This document shows, piece after piece, positions 15,614 through 25,255 of a stretch of DNA of 49,990 bases (positions within the stretch are counted from its first letter, which is position 1; every line of letters begins with the position of its first letter). The position numbers and the translations under genes are program-made. The DNA lies in NCBI GenBank assembly GCA_022781445.1, contig JALETQ010000010.1, positions 1-49,990 of the forward strand. The letters are read 5' to 3'. Source of the DNA: Prevotella sp. Its GTDB lineage: Bacteria > Bacteroidota > Bacteroidia > Bacteroidales > Bacteroidaceae. Under the pieces are notes generated by a model that made no database searches, was not told where the DNA came from, and was given only the letters and a program-made list of their open reading frames with translations.

Positions 15614-17269
15614 ATGACAGCAGCAGAAATGTTTTGTTTCCAATGTCAGGAAACAGCCAAAGGTACAGGATGTACCATCAAAGGAGTATGTGGTAAGCAA
15701 CCGGAAACCAACCGTTGGATGGATCTTTTGCTCAGTGTGGTTCGCGGCGTGGGAACGATTGCCGACAGCCTGAACTGCAACCATGTGGCCTACGACAAGA
15801 AAAAGGTTGGCGACTTTGTGACAGATGCCCTCTTTTGCACCATCACCAACGCCAATTTTGACGACAGTTCCATCCTCACCCGGGTGGATAAAGGACTTGC
15901 ACTGAAGAAGGATCTGCTCGCAACGGCTCACGACAACAACGTCACTCTGCCCGATTATCGCGAGGTGGTTTGGGGCGGAGAGAAAGCCGAATACATGGCC
16001 GAAGGCAACCGTCAGACCATCCTTCGCATCACCAACGAAGACGAACGGTCGCTCAAAGAACTCACCATACTCGGACTGAAGGGCATGGCAGCCTACTACG
16101 AACACGCCCATCACTTGGGCAAGGAAAACGAAGCCATCCTCGACTTCATCTTCTCAGCCTTGGCAACCATCAGCAATCCGCAGGCAGAAATGTCGCAACT
16201 GCTCGACACGGTGTTGGCCACCGGCAAGCACGGCGTCGATGTGATGGCTCTCCTCGATGCCGCCAATACCGATGCCTATGGCAATCCCGAACTCACGAAA
16301 GTCAGGACCGGCGTTGGCACGAATCCCGGTATCCTCATCTCGGGCCACGACCTGCGCGACATCGAACAGCTCCTGCAACAAACCGAAGGCACGGGCATCG
16401 ATGTCTATACACACAGCGAAATGTTGCCGGCCCACTACTATCCGCGCCTCAAACAATACAAACACCTCGTGGGCAACTATGGCAATGCGTGGTGGAAACA
16501 GAAAGAAGAGTTTGCCACATTCAACGGACCGATCGTCTTCACGACCAACTGTATCGTGCCGCCCGCGCCCTCTGCCAACTATAAAGACCGCGTGTTTACC
16601 ACCAACAGTGCCGGTTTCCCGGGATGGAAGCGCGTTGCAGTGGATGCCGAAGGACGCAAAGATTTCTCCGAAGTCATCGCCTTGGCAAAGACCTGCGAGG
16701 CTCCCACAGAAATCGAAAACGGTGAAATCGTCGGAGGATTTGCCCATGCACAGGTGTTTGCGCTGGCCGACAAGATTGTCGATGCCGTGAAAAGCGGTGC
16801 CCTTCGTAAGTTTATCGTCATGAGCGGATGCGACGGCAGAATGAAGAGCCGCGACTATTACTCCGCCTTCGCGCAGGCACTGCCTGCCGACACCGTCATC
16901 CTCACCAGCGGATGTGCCAAATACCGTTACAACAAGTTGCCCCTCGGTGACATCAACGGCATCCCCCGCGTACTCGATGCCGGACAGTGCAATGACTCCT
17001 ACTCATGGGCTGTAGTGGCATTGAAGCTCAAAGAGATCTTCGGAGCCAACGACATCAACGAACTTCCCATCTTCTTCAACATCGCATGGTACGAGCAGAA
17101 AGCGGTCATCGTGCTGCTGGCACTGCTGAGTCTGGGCGTGAAGAACATCCACATCGGCCCCACGTTGCCCGCATTCGTGTCGCCCAACGTGCTTAAAGTC
17201 CTCGTCGAACAATTCGGCCTTGCACCCAACGGCACCGTGGAAGAAGACATCAAACAGTTTGTCATGTAA
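15614..17269 (+). CDS. hcp: Hybrid cluster protein (hydroxylamine / NO reductase)
   Basis: The 551-residue cytoplasmic Fe-S enzyme reduces hydroxylamine in vitro and nitric oxide in vivo. The N-terminal cluster motif is C-x2-C-x8-C-x5-C (Cys8, Cys11, Cys20, Cys26). Hybrid-cluster ligands are all visible: the His in ISGHDLRD, the Glu in HSEMLP, Cys in [23 protein letters not shown] and GQCNDSYSW, and the Glu and Lys in WYEQKAV. No hcr reductase gene is adjacent. A hemerythrin/Ric-like gene follows at 17.6 kb, pointing to a nitrosative-stress function. Confidence 0.96.
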   Translation: MTAAEMFCFQCQETAKGTGCTIKGVCGKQPETNRWMDLLLSVVRGVGTIADSLNCNHVAYDKKKVGDFVTDALFCTITNANFDDSSILTRVDKGLALKKDLLATAHDNNVTLPDYREVVWGGEKAEYMAEGNRQTILRITNEDERSLKELTILGLKGMAAYYEHAHHLGKENEAILDFIFSALATISNPQAEMSQLLDTVLATGKHGVDVMALLDAANTDAYGNPELTKVRTGVGTNPGILISGHDLRDIEQLLQQTEGTGIDVYTHSEMLPAHYYPRLKQYKHLVGNYGNAWWKQKEEFATFNGPIVFTTNCIVPPAPSANYKDRVFTTNSAGFPGWKRVAVDAEGRKDFSEVIALAKTCEAPTEIENGEIVGGFAHAQVFALADKIVDAVKSGALRKFIVMSGCDGRMKSRDYYSAFAQALPADTVILTSGCAKYRYNKLPLGDINGIPRVLDAGQCNDSYSWAVVALKLKEIFGANDINELPIFFNIAWYEQKAVIVLLALLSLGVKNIHIGPTLPAFVSPNVLKVLVEQFGLAPNGTVEEDIKQFVM

Positions 17270-17588
17270 TTTTTCATCATTCGATTCCGCACTTTCTCTG
17301 TGTCCGTAGAGGCTGCTTTGCACATCAGGATAACACAGTCCCAAACGGTCTCTCGACCCCTCGGTGCATGACGTTTGACAAATCGTGGCACTTTCGGCCG
17401 GGACTCAAGCTACCGATTCGGGATAATAATGGCAGAAACCGCCTGTCGGTGACTACTACGGCATGGAGAAAAAGGCGGTGATGAAACCAAGACATTTCAC
17501 CCATTCACTTACATTACACAAGAAACAATAACCTACAGGAAGTGTCATCTCCCCGGAGATGTGCTTCCTTCTCAATCCCCAATCACCC
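17270..17588. other. Intergenic region after hcp
   Basis: These 319 bases show no gene, no convincing terminator and no copy of either repeat family. I see nothing assignable in them. Confidence 0.4.
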
Positions 17589-18125
17589 ATGAAGCAATAT
17601 GCAAGACTTCCTTTCGAGCAATGGCCGCTTGATTTATTGATGGATTATGCCCTGAAGTTACACCACCGCACCATCCGCCGTGAAGGTCCCAAGACGCTCG
17701 AAAGGCTGCAACAACTCGCTGCCGACGATGCTTCTTTGCAACCTGTCGTAGAAGAATTTACCACCTCTCTCAATGCACTCGAACAACATTTGTTGAAGGA
17801 AGAGAACGTTCTTTTTCCTTATCTCTACGAACTTTTCGAAGCCTACGAGAGCCGAACGATGCTTCAACCCATGCACTGCGGCACGATCAACAACCCCATC
17901 CGTGTGATGATGATGGAACACGACGAGGAAACCGAAAGACATCGACGCATAGCCCAACTCACCGACGATTATACTTTGGAAGGAAAAGATAGCGAAAAAA
18001 TGCGCGAAACAATGGAAAGACTCAAGGAATTCCGCGATGCCCTCATGGAACATATCTACATCGAAAACGAGGTTTTGTTCGGCAGATTCAGCACTATCGA
18101 GGAAGAAATCGTCATTCGATACTGA
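17589..18125 (+). CDS. Hemerythrin-domain protein (Ric/YtfE-like, short form)
   Basis: The 178-residue protein has a four-helix hemerythrin-type core with the expected di-iron ligands: His25/His26 in LHHRT, His67 and Glu71 in EQHLLKEE, His111 in MMEHDEE, and His155 with Glu159 in MEHIYIENE. RIC/YtfE proteins, which repair Fe-S clusters after NO damage, carry an extra N-terminal Cys-containing ScdA domain. That domain is absent here. It lies downstream of hcp on the same strand, which supports a nitrosative-stress role. The earlier in-frame codon at 17559 is not credible; ATG 17589 gives MKQYAR. Confidence 0.85.
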   Translation: MKQYARLPFEQWPLDLLMDYALKLHHRTIRREGPKTLERLQQLAADDASLQPVVEEFTTSLNALEQHLLKEENVLFPYLYELFEAYESRTMLQPMHCGTINNPIRVMMMEHDEETERHRRIAQLTDDYTLEGKDSEKMRETMERLKEFRDALMEHIYIENEVLFGRFSTIEEEIVIRY

Positions 18126-18211
18126 ACTTTGCTGCCACCGGCCGGCGTCTTTCACCTCTCCATACAGCCCCCTTGTCCGTACAAAAGCGGTGAGGGGGCT
18201 TGTTTGAACCA

Positions 18212-18409
18212 CAATAAGTCATCCGGCTGTTTTGTCAGGAATTACATATCGTCCATGACACTTTCCATCCGGTTTTACACGCTTGCCGGCATTTGGGTGG
18301 TCGTTTCGTTATGCCGTAGTAACCCTTGGCCGAAACAAACCGGCTGCCCTTCCGATGGCAATCAGGCAAAACCGACTCGGATTCCATGCCCGATGGGGGA
18401 TTATCCGTT
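18212..18409 (-). repeat. Palindromic-ended dispersed repeat, long form (copy 3)
   Basis: Reads like the 35-kb copy in the same orientation: CGTCCATGACACTTTCCATC near the left, GTTATGCCGTAG in the middle and AACCGACTCGGATTCCATG near the right end. It lies between the convergent hemerythrin and Ca2+-ATPase genes. Nothing else was found in the 18126-18492 gap apart from a small hairpin (ACCTC/GAGGT) near 18466. Confidence 0.7.
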
Positions 18410-18492
18410 GTCATTTCTCGGATTCCAAGGACAACAACCGATACCGAAAGACGCATAGGAATTTTACCTCTGCTGAGGTGAAGGACAAAGAT

Positions 18493-21348
18493 TCATCTGC
18501 GAACACGCACCCATTGCCATCCTTCGCGTACCCACAACACCAGCGACGACAGCCCCACTATCAGCACCCAGTCCAACATGCCGGTGTAGTTGAGCTGGAA
18601 ATCCGACGTGTGAAACATGGGGCGCACGTTGAAGAAATTGTATAACAACTCGACAATGACCACCTGTCCGATGACGATGACGGCAACAATGATTTTGAAA
18701 CCGCCTCCCTGTTTCAGCTCGAAGAAACTCTTGTTCGAGCCGAAAGACCTCGTATTGAACATATACCAAAAGTGTGTCCATACGAAAATGGAGAACAGTA
18801 AGGTTTGCTCATAGGGCGTGATGTGGTCGGGCTGACCCGGCCGAACCGACAGCAAATCGGTCATTTGAGTGATGTCGGCATGTTGGAAAACATATAGAAA
18901 AGCAAGTGTCAAGGCAAAGAAGAACAATCCCACTCCCCACACGTCGGTATTCATGCGTCGCGTGATGATGAAGGCATTTCGGTCGCGCGGCTTCTCATTC
19001 ATGACCAGTGGCGACGGCGGAAGGGATGCCAACGCCATCGCACCGAAGGTGTCCATGATGAGATTTACCCACAACATCTGAGTCACGGTGAGCGGAGATT
19101 CCGTGCCCATGAACGCCCCGAAGAGGACGATAAAGCAGGCAGCAACGTTCACGGTGAGTTGGAATAGCAGAAACCTTTGGATGTTTTTGTAGAGCGAACG
19201 TCCCCACATGACTGCCCTTCCGATGGACGAAAACGAGTTGTCGATGATGGTAATGTCGCTCGCTTCCTTCGCTACGGAAGTTCCGTCGCCCATCGACAAT
19301 CCCACGTGAGCCGCATGAAGGGCAGGAGCATCATTGGTGCCGTCGCCCGTTACCGATACGACATGTTGGTTTCTTCGCAGCGATTCGACCAACCGCTTTT
19401 TGTCCATCGGTCTGGCACGGGCAATGATTTTGAGGTCGTTGACGCGCTTGTCGAGTTCGTTGTCGCTCATGGCCGCCACCTCAACACCCGTCAAAAGGTT
19501 GGCATCGGTGTCGGTGTCTTTCCACAGTCCGATTTGTTTTCCGATTTCTTTTGCCGTTCCCGGGGTGTCACCGGTGACAATCTTGATACCGATACCGGCA
19601 CCCATGCACTCCACAACAGCAGCCGGAACATCGTCGCGAACGGGGTCGGAGATGGCTGCAATGCCCGAGAAAGTAAGTCTTTCGGCCACCACCCGTCCTT
19701 CGGCAATCGCCTTTTCGCCATCCGAAAGCTCCTGCCATGCGAAGCCGAGTGTGCGCATGGCTTGCATCTGATAGGCGTGAAGTTGCCGGTAAATGGTGTC
19801 CTTGCCGACGTCGCCTTCGATATGCTGACACATCGAAAGCACGATTTCGGGTGCGCCTTTCACGTAGAGAATTGTTTTTCCGTTAGCCGATCTGACTTGT
19901 GTCGCCATGTATTTGCGGTCGGTCGAGAAGGGCAGTTCTTCCATGATTTGCACGGTTTCTTTCAGCGAACGATAGTTCTCGCCCCGGCTTTGCAGCCATA
20001 GCAGCAAGGCACCCTCGGTGGGATTGCCCAGCACTTTGGGATTGTCGGGGTCGGTGAGGTCGAGCGATGCTGTGCTGTTGACAGCCATTCCCTCGCACAT
20101 ACGCTGTTCGGCTGCATCATCATCGGCATATTGTTTCAGTTCGTAGACGCTCATTTGGTTGCGTGTCAGTGTACCCGTCTTGTCGGTGCAGATGACCGTT
20201 GTGGCTCCCATGGTTTCGCAAGCGTGCATCTTTCTCACGAGATTGTTGGTCTGCAACATCCTTCTCATGCTGTAAGCAAGGCTCAACGTGACCGCCATGG
20301 GCAGTCCTTCGGGAATGGCAACCACGGTGAGTGTCACCGCAATCATGAGCGTCTGAAGGGTGTAAGCCATCAGAAGGGTGATGTCTTCACCGGGATGCAC
20401 CCACTCGAAGATTCCGATCACCATGATGACAAGCAGCACGAAGAAGGTGAGGATAATGCTTGCACAGACGGCCTTGGAGTAGTTTTGAAACCTCTTGATG
20501 ACCAGATAGAAGAAGATGGCGGTAGGGATAATGAGCGTGTAAGTGAGCGGATGCCACTCCAAGAACACCAGCAACTTGCCGATGATGACCATGCCGGCGC
20601 AGATGTAACTCAGATATGTGATGCGCTTACTCAGCCTGTCGAGCTGTTCGTCGAGCGGTGTTTTCACGCTGTCGTCAATCTGGGCTTCGTGGTAAACCTG
20701 TCCGTTTTCGGTTCTGTCACCCACGGCTTTGACCTCGAAGTATCCGTGTCCCTCCATCACTTTGGTCCCTCTGAGAACGCAGTTGGAAGGATAAGTCGCC
20801 TCAGTGTCCATGTTTCTGCTGTCGGCAGTCTTGGTACAGACGGGTTCTCCCGTAAGTGTCGATTCGTCGACGTGGAGATTGACGGCATTGATGAGTTCAC
20901 CGTCGGCAGGCACTTCATCGCCGGTGGAGAGCATGACGATGTCGCCGACGACCACGTCTTTGCGCGGAATCTCGCGAACCTGTCCGTTACGAATCACGTG
21001 AACCGGCTCTTCGTCATTGACCTGATTGAGGAAAGCAAACTCCCGATTGGCCTTGTTTTCAAAATAAAAAGCCAATCCTGTGGCAAGCAGAATGGCTATA
21101 AAGATACCCACGGGTTCGAAAAACACCTGTCCTCCCTCTTTCAATCCGAAGTATTCGTAGATGGAAATACCCACCGAGAGGACACCCGCCATCATCAGAA
21201 TCTTGATCAGCGGGTCACTGAATTTCTCTTGAAAGAGTACCCACCAAGGAAGTTTCTTGGGAGGGGTGAGTATGTTGATGCCATATTTTTGGCGACTTTC
21301 GAGAACCTGTCGGTCTGTCAAGCCGTTGGGGAGCTGATGGGTCTTCAT
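18493..21348 (-). CDS. PMCA/SERCA-type P2 calcium-transporting ATPase
   Basis: The 951-residue integral membrane pump exports Ca2+ (or a similar cation) using ATP. In order: cation-ATPase N domain (about 5-60), membrane segments 1-2, actuator domain with TLTGEP (164-169), membrane segments 3-4 with the Ca2+-site motif AIPEGLP (344-350), phosphorylation site CTDKTGTL (Asp389), nucleotide-binding domain, TGDGTNDAPAL hinge motif, and C-terminal membrane segments. Two extra hydrophobic stretches (about 268-284 and 294-314) sit between segments 3 and 4, where related pumps have a short loop. ATG 21420 opens the frame but lies upstream of the -7 box, so ATG 21348 is used. Confidence 0.93.
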   Translation of the reverse strand: MKTHQLPNGLTDRQVLESRQKYGINILTPPKKLPWWVLFQEKFSDPLIKILMMAGVLSVGISIYEYFGLKEGGQVFFEPVGIFIAILLATGLAFYFENKANREFAFLNQVNDEEPVHVIRNGQVREIPRKDVVVGDIVMLSTGDEVPADGELINAVNLHVDESTLTGEPVCTKTADSRNMDTEATYPSNCVLRGTKVMEGHGYFEVKAVGDRTENGQVYHEAQIDDSVKTPLDEQLDRLSKRITYLSYICAGMVIIGKLLVFLEWHPLTYTLIIPTAIFFYLVIKRFQNYSKAVCASIILTFFVLLVIMVIGIFEWVHPGEDITLLMAYTLQTLMIAVTLTVVAIPEGLPMAVTLSLAYSMRRMLQTNNLVRKMHACETMGATTVICTDKTGTLTRNQMSVYELKQYADDDAAEQRMCEGMAVNSTASLDLTDPDNPKVLGNPTEGALLLWLQSRGENYRSLKETVQIMEELPFSTDRKYMATQVRSANGKTILYVKGAPEIVLSMCQHIEGDVGKDTIYRQLHAYQMQAMRTLGFAWQELSDGEKAIAEGRVVAERLTFSGIAAISDPVRDDVPAAVVECMGAGIGIKIVTGDTPGTAKEIGKQIGLWKDTDTDANLLTGVEVAAMSDNELDKRVNDLKIIARARPMDKKRLVESLRRNQHVVSVTGDGTNDAPALHAAHVGLSMGDGTSVAKEASDITIIDNSFSSIGRAVMWGRSLYKNIQRFLLFQLTVNVAACFIVLFGAFMGTESPLTVTQMLWVNLIMDTFGAMALASLPPSPLVMNEKPRDRNAFIITRRMNTDVWGVGLFFFALTLAFLYVFQHADITQMTDLLSVRPGQPDHITPYEQTLLFSIFVWTHFWYMFNTRSFGSNKSFFELKQGGGFKIIVAVIVIGQVVIVELLYNFFNVRPMFHTSDFQLNYTGMLDWVLIVGLSSLVLWVREGWQWVRVRR

Positions 21349-21394
21349 GTCTTTGTATGCGTGTAATATATAGAGTTTGTAACGAAAGGGAGTG

Positions 21395-21402
21395 CAAATA
21401 TA
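21395..21402 (-). promoter_or_regulatory. -7 box of the Ca2+-ATPase gene
   Basis: On the minus strand the sequence reads TATATTTG, an exact consensus match, 46 bases before ATG 21348. It rules out the upstream ATG at 21420. Confidence 0.65.
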
Positions 21403-21761
21403 CGAAAAATATTCAAGCATGTTGATGCTCGGTTTCAGATATTTATCGAATCAATTGTGTAAAACCGAATGATTCATCTTCCCATTCGATTCTATATTTC
21501 TGGTTGTTTTTGGCGGCTTTCAGTTGTTGGCATTCGCTTTTCGACATCTTTGATGGCAATTGTTCACGCATTAAGCCGCTCTTTTTTTGTCAAATCTGTT
21601 ACCTGCCGGTCATGTCATAGGCCTTTGTCGACACGTGTATTTATAGGCTAACCGAGACGGAGAATCTGTACCGATGGGCAACTCATGAAGGAATGGATGT
21701 ATGAAGTGAGCGTTAAGGTGTGAAAAACGTGCGAAGTATTGTAAATATTTCAGTCTAATGC

Positions 21762-21792
21762 TTGGATGATTCGGAGATATTTCGTATATTTG
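21762..21792 (+). promoter_or_regulatory. Promoter of ferritin
   Basis: TTG at 21762-21764 and TATATTTG at 21785-21792 are 20 bases apart, the standard Bacteroidetes promoter spacing. The ATG follows 32 bases later. The remaining bases between 21403 and 21761 hold no gene that I recognise. Confidence 0.75.
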
Positions 21793-21824
21793 CGATTGTA
21801 AGTTTCACTTAAAGAAAGAACATT

Positions 21825-22307
21825 ATGATTTCAAACAAATTGCAAGACGCGCTCAATGCGCAAATCGTTAGCGAGATTTATTCAGCCAATTTATATCTCT
21901 CCATGTCATTTTACTTCGAGAAAGAAGGCTTCGACGGCTTCTCCACATGGATGAAAAAGCAAAGTGCCGAAGAGATGGATCATGCCTATCAGATGGCAAG
22001 CTACCTCATCAAACGTGGCGGTGATGCTGTCATCAATCAGATAGCTGCCGTGCGACAAACATGGTCGAGCCCTCTTGAAGCCTTCGAAGATGCCTACAAA
22101 CACGAATGCCACATCAGCAAACTGATTGACAACCTGTTGAAGGAAGCTCAGGAAGAAGGTGACAATGCAACGCAGGATTTCCTCTGGACATTTGTCCGCG
22201 AACAAGTGGAAGAAGAAGCTACGGCAAGCGGCATCGTTGACAGAATCAAGAAAATGGGCGACAGTGCCATCTTCAATCTTGACGAACAATACGGCAGAAG
22301 GGCATAA
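21825..22307 (+). CDS. ftnA: Bacterial non-heme ferritin
   Basis: The 160-residue iron-storage protein forms 24-subunit cages and oxidises Fe(II) at a di-iron centre. Ferroxidase ligands Glu17, Glu50 and His53 (in SAEEMDHA) are present, and downstream acidic residues on helices C and D fit the remaining sites. No Met-type heme ligand pattern of bacterioferritin is apparent. Length is typical. It has its own promoter and ends in a strong 17-bp hairpin. It is divergent from the Ca2+-ATPase. Confidence 0.95.
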   Translation: MISNKLQDALNAQIVSEIYSANLYLSMSFYFEKEGFDGFSTWMKKQSAEEMDHAYQMASYLIKRGGDAVINQIAAVRQTWSSPLEAFEDAYKHECHISKLIDNLLKEAQEEGDNATQDFLWTFVREQVEEEATASGIVDRIKKMGDSAIFNLDEQYGRRA

Positions 22308-22323
22308 GTCCTTCGGCTCTTTA

Positions 22324-22372
22324 ATCCAAGCGGCCATGAGATACCGACCCGGAATCTCATGGCCGCTTGGGT
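22324..22372 (+). terminator. Ferritin terminator formed by a hairpin-only repeat copy (copy 4)
   Basis: Perfect 17-base arms (22326-22342 against 22354-22370) close an 11-base loop, followed by GTTTTAT. The sequence ACCGACCCGGAATCTCATGGCC corresponds to one end of the dispersed palindromic-ended repeat (compare 35061-35082), so the terminator appears to be a minimal copy of that element. The rest of the 22308-22641 gap is unremarkable. Confidence 0.8.
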
Positions 22373-22641
22373 TTTATCCCGTCAGGTCACAAGACCGGCT
22401 TTGGGCGAATTGGGCAAAACCGGACGGTGTGCCTGCCGGCTTGACGGTATTAAGAAGTTGTTTGTTGTCATCCAAACAACCATAACAACACGCAACTTTA
22501 CAAAAAACCTTCCATAGAGATACCTTGAAGGAAAGCTGACAAAGCCGCCACATGTATCATTCCGTCTCCTTTCAACCTTACCGTCAAAGACCTATGGACA
22601 GGTTGAAGCCGCCTGACCATGACTCGGCCGGCAAAAAAAGG

Positions 22642-23160
22642 TTATTCTTGACTGAAGTATTTTCGGATGGCTTCACGGATGGAACGCAATCCGAAGAGTT
22701 CGGGACGGATGTCCTCAACGGGAATCCACAGATAGGCTTCGGCATCGTCGTGTGGCGAAACGTGGGAGTCATCGACCACCTCGCAGGCATAGAAAAGGTC
22801 GAGTGTACGCACATCGAAGCCCGAATAGCGATAGATATTGGGCTGGCTGAACAGATAACGCATGGATTTCACGGTCAGTCCGGTTTCTTCTTTCACCTCT
22901 CTTGCCATGCCTTCTTCGGCAGTTTCGCCGATATCGGCAAAGCCGCCGGGCAGGTCGTACATGCCTTTGGCAGGTTCTTTCTTACGCTTGAGAACCAAGA
23001 GTTCGTCTTTGCCGTTGAATATAAATGCCGCCGTTGCCGCCGCCGGGTTCATGTAATACTCGAATTGACAATTGAGACATTTCTTGCTTTTGTCGGAGTT
23101 TTCATCGAAATGTATGCTGCCGCATACCGGACAATACCTGAATTTGTTGAGTGGGTGCAT
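22642..23160 (-). CDS. Nudix hydrolase with N-terminal zinc ribbon
   Basis: The 172-residue cytoplasmic protein opens with a zinc ribbon (Cys10, Cys13, Cys28, Cys31 in CPVC and CLNC) and continues with a Nudix domain. The Nudix box is complete: Gly73, Glu79, then REVKEETGL (87-95). The architecture resembles NudC/NADH-pyrophosphatase relatives, which cleave nucleoside diphosphate derivatives such as NAD(H), but the substrate is not fixed by this. It converges with ferritin. Confidence 0.88.
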   Translation of the reverse strand: MHPLNKFRYCPVCGSIHFDENSDKSKKCLNCQFEYYMNPAAATAAFIFNGKDELLVLKRKKEPAKGMYDLPGGFADIGETAEEGMAREVKEETGLTVKSMRYLFSQPNIYRYSGFDVRTLDLFYACEVVDDSHVSPHDDAEAYLWIPVEDIRPELFGLRSIREAIRKYFSQE

Positions 23161-23260
23161 CTTGATAAAATCCTATTACTCCATACTTTATCATCACCGA
23201 ATGAGCGGAGCAAATTGTTATACTTCATTAATTCGGCTGCAATATTACGAAAAAATATCG

Positions 23261-23268
23261 TATCTTTG
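23261..23268 (+). promoter_or_regulatory. -7 box of the secreted hydrolase gene
   Basis: TATCTTTG matches TAnnTTTG and lies 31 bases before ATG 23300. It rules out the long upstream frame extension that begins at 23072. Confidence 0.65.
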
Positions 23269-23299
23269 GCATCAAAATCCATTTAATCAACTGAAAAGC

Positions 23300-24133
23300 A
23301 TGAGCAAAATGATCCAAAAGAAAACACTGTTCCTTTTCCTTTTCTGTCTTGTTTCGACCTTCGTCAATGCGCAGAAAGTATTTGATTTGCCGATATGGCC
23401 TCAAGGTGCACCCACCAAGAGCGTCGACCGTGATGCCCGGGCGAATCTCCGCGTATATCTGCCTGCCGACCGCGTGTCGACCGGAAGAGCCGTCGTGATT
23501 TTTCCCGGTGGTGCCTATAAGCAGCTAAACGACAATCATGAGGGTACACAATGGGCCGAATTCTATAACCATCTTGGCATAGCAGCCATCGTGGTGAACT
23601 ACCGGCTGCCGGCCGGCAAGGAAGAGGTGCCTATGGAGGATGCCGAAGAGGCGATGCGAATCGTGAAGCGTAATGCTGCAAGCTGGAAAATCAGATCCAA
23701 CGATGTGGGTGTGATGGGCTTCGGTGTGGGCGGACATTTGGCCGCCATGCTTTCCACCACGGGAAGCAAAGCTGCCAAGCCCGACTTCCAAATCTTGTTC
23801 TATCCCCTCATTACCATGATGGCGGAATATACCTTTCAGGAAGCCCACGACAACTTTTTCGGAAAACATTCGGGCAAGAAACAGGAACGAAACTACAGCC
23901 CCGACCAAAAAGTGACGAGGGTTACGCCCCGCGCACTGATCATCCTTTGTGACGACGACCCGGTCGTTCAGCCGGCCAACGGCATCAATTATTACACCGA
24001 ACTGTACCGCAACGATGTGCCTGCCTCCATTCACATCTATCCCAAAGGTGGTCACGGATGGGGCTCGAACATGGGATTCGAGTACCACTTGGAGATGATC
24101 ATGGAACTCAAGGCGTGGCTGAAGAGTTTCTGA
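23300..24133 (+). CDS. Secreted alpha/beta hydrolase lacking the nucleophile serine
   Basis: The 277-residue protein has a signal peptide (about 1-24, ending VNAQ) and an esterase/acetylxylan-esterase-like alpha/beta hydrolase fold. The oxyanion region is IFPGGAY (67-73), the acid is in LCDDDPVV and the histidine in GGHGWG. The nucleophile elbow, normally G-x-S-x-G as in GFSAGG, reads GFGVGG with Gly142 (codon GGT at 23723-23725). The frame is intact and the other catalytic residues remain. So it is either a non-catalytic ligand-binding derivative or it uses unusual chemistry. The start at ATG 23300 is set by the -7 box. It is followed by dapB with its own promoter. Confidence 0.85.
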   Translation: MSKMIQKKTLFLFLFCLVSTFVNAQKVFDLPIWPQGAPTKSVDRDARANLRVYLPADRVSTGRAVVIFPGGAYKQLNDNHEGTQWAEFYNHLGIAAIVVNYRLPAGKEEVPMEDAEEAMRIVKRNAASWKIRSNDVGVMGFGVGGHLAAMLSTTGSKAAKPDFQILFYPLITMMAEYTFQEAHDNFFGKHSGKKQERNYSPDQKVTRVTPRALIILCDDDPVVQPANGINYYTELYRNDVPASIHIYPKGGHGWGSNMGFEYHLEMIMELKAWLKSF

Positions 24134-24313
24134 CGGATGGCAAACGCGGCTGCAAGGACTGACCGACCGTCCGGGAAAACGGAATGCAGCCACCTCTTAC
24201 ATCGGCGAAAAGGTTGGAAGAAAACAGCTCATCCCGGAAGCCTTGAACAACCAACGGGCTACCATTGCACACCCAATCACCGATGCCGAACGACATTTCG
24301 ACCCCGAAACACG

Positions 24314-24343
24314 TTTGTCCAACCGCAAAAATAATTACCTTTG
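24314..24343 (+). promoter_or_regulatory. Promoter of dapB
   Basis: TTTG at 24314-24317 and TACCTTTG at 24336-24343 are 18 bases apart, close to the Bacteroidetes norm. The ATG is 67 bases downstream. Confidence 0.65.
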
Positions 24344-24410
24344 CACCGCCCGACAACCCGGAACAATAGTCCGACGGCTGCGGCAACAACCAACAACCTA
24401 ACACGACAAC

Positions 24411-25142
24411 ATGAAAATAGCATTGATAGGCTACGGGAAAATGGGACACATGATCGAAACGATTGCCCGCCAACGTGGCCACGAAATCGTGAGCATCATC
24501 GATGTCGACAACCACGAAGCGTTCGAAAGTACGGCTTTCGCATCGGCAGATGTGGCCATAGAGTTCACTGTTCCGGCAGCCGCCTACGACAATTATCTGC
24601 GTGCCTTTGCCAAGAACGTGAAGGTAGTGTCGGGAACCACGGGTTGGAAAGACACCCACGGAGACGACATCAGGCGTCTTTGCGAAGAGGAAGGACACAC
24701 ACTCTTTTGGGCATCGAACTTCTCTGTGGGTGTCGCCATTTTCGATGCGCTCAACCGTTATCTGGCAAACATCATGAACAGGTTTGAAGACTACGACGTG
24801 AAGTTGTGCGAAACACACCATGTACACAAACTCGACGCACCTGCAGGAACTGCCATCAGCCTGGCCGAACATATCGTCGAAAACCTCGACCGCAAACGAA
24901 AATGGGTTTACAGGAACGACGAAACAATGACCGTCGGTGCCGACGAACTGCCCGTTTCGGCCATCCGGGAGGGCGAAGTGGTGGGCATCCACGAAGTGGA
25001 ATACGACAGCATAGCCGACAGCATCACCCTCAAACACGAGGCACACTCGCGACAAGGATTCGCCCTGGGTGCCGTCCTTGCCGCCGAATTTACGGCAAAC
25101 CACAGCGGACTGCTCTCCATCAACGACATGTTTCATTTTTAA
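24411..25142 (+). CDS. dapB: 4-hydroxy-tetrahydrodipicolinate reductase
   Basis: The 243-residue cytoplasmic enzyme reduces HTPA to tetrahydrodipicolinate in lysine/meso-DAP synthesis. The N-terminal dinucleotide loop is IGYGKMG, the central nicotinamide contact is SGTTGW, and the signature ETHHVHKLDAPAGTA carries the catalytic His and Lys. It is slightly shorter than the E. coli enzyme, as in other Bacteroidetes. It is followed by lepB after 113 bases; dapB-lepB-wbqC order is familiar from this phylum. Confidence 0.95.
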   Translation: MKIALIGYGKMGHMIETIARQRGHEIVSIIDVDNHEAFESTAFASADVAIEFTVPAAAYDNYLRAFAKNVKVVSGTTGWKDTHGDDIRRLCEEEGHTLFWASNFSVGVAIFDALNRYLANIMNRFEDYDVKLCETHHVHKLDAPAGTAISLAEHIVENLDRKRKWVYRNDETMTVGADELPVSAIREGEVVGIHEVEYDSIADSITLKHEAHSRQGFALGAVLAAEFTANHSGLLSINDMFHF

Positions 25143-25255
25143 TCCAGCATCAACCAACATCCATTAACCCGGAAAGGGACATCCGCAGAGCGACCATCGC
25201 ACTCGCAACACCTCCCCACGAATAACTATCCCTCTCCTCAAGCGTCATTATCCGT

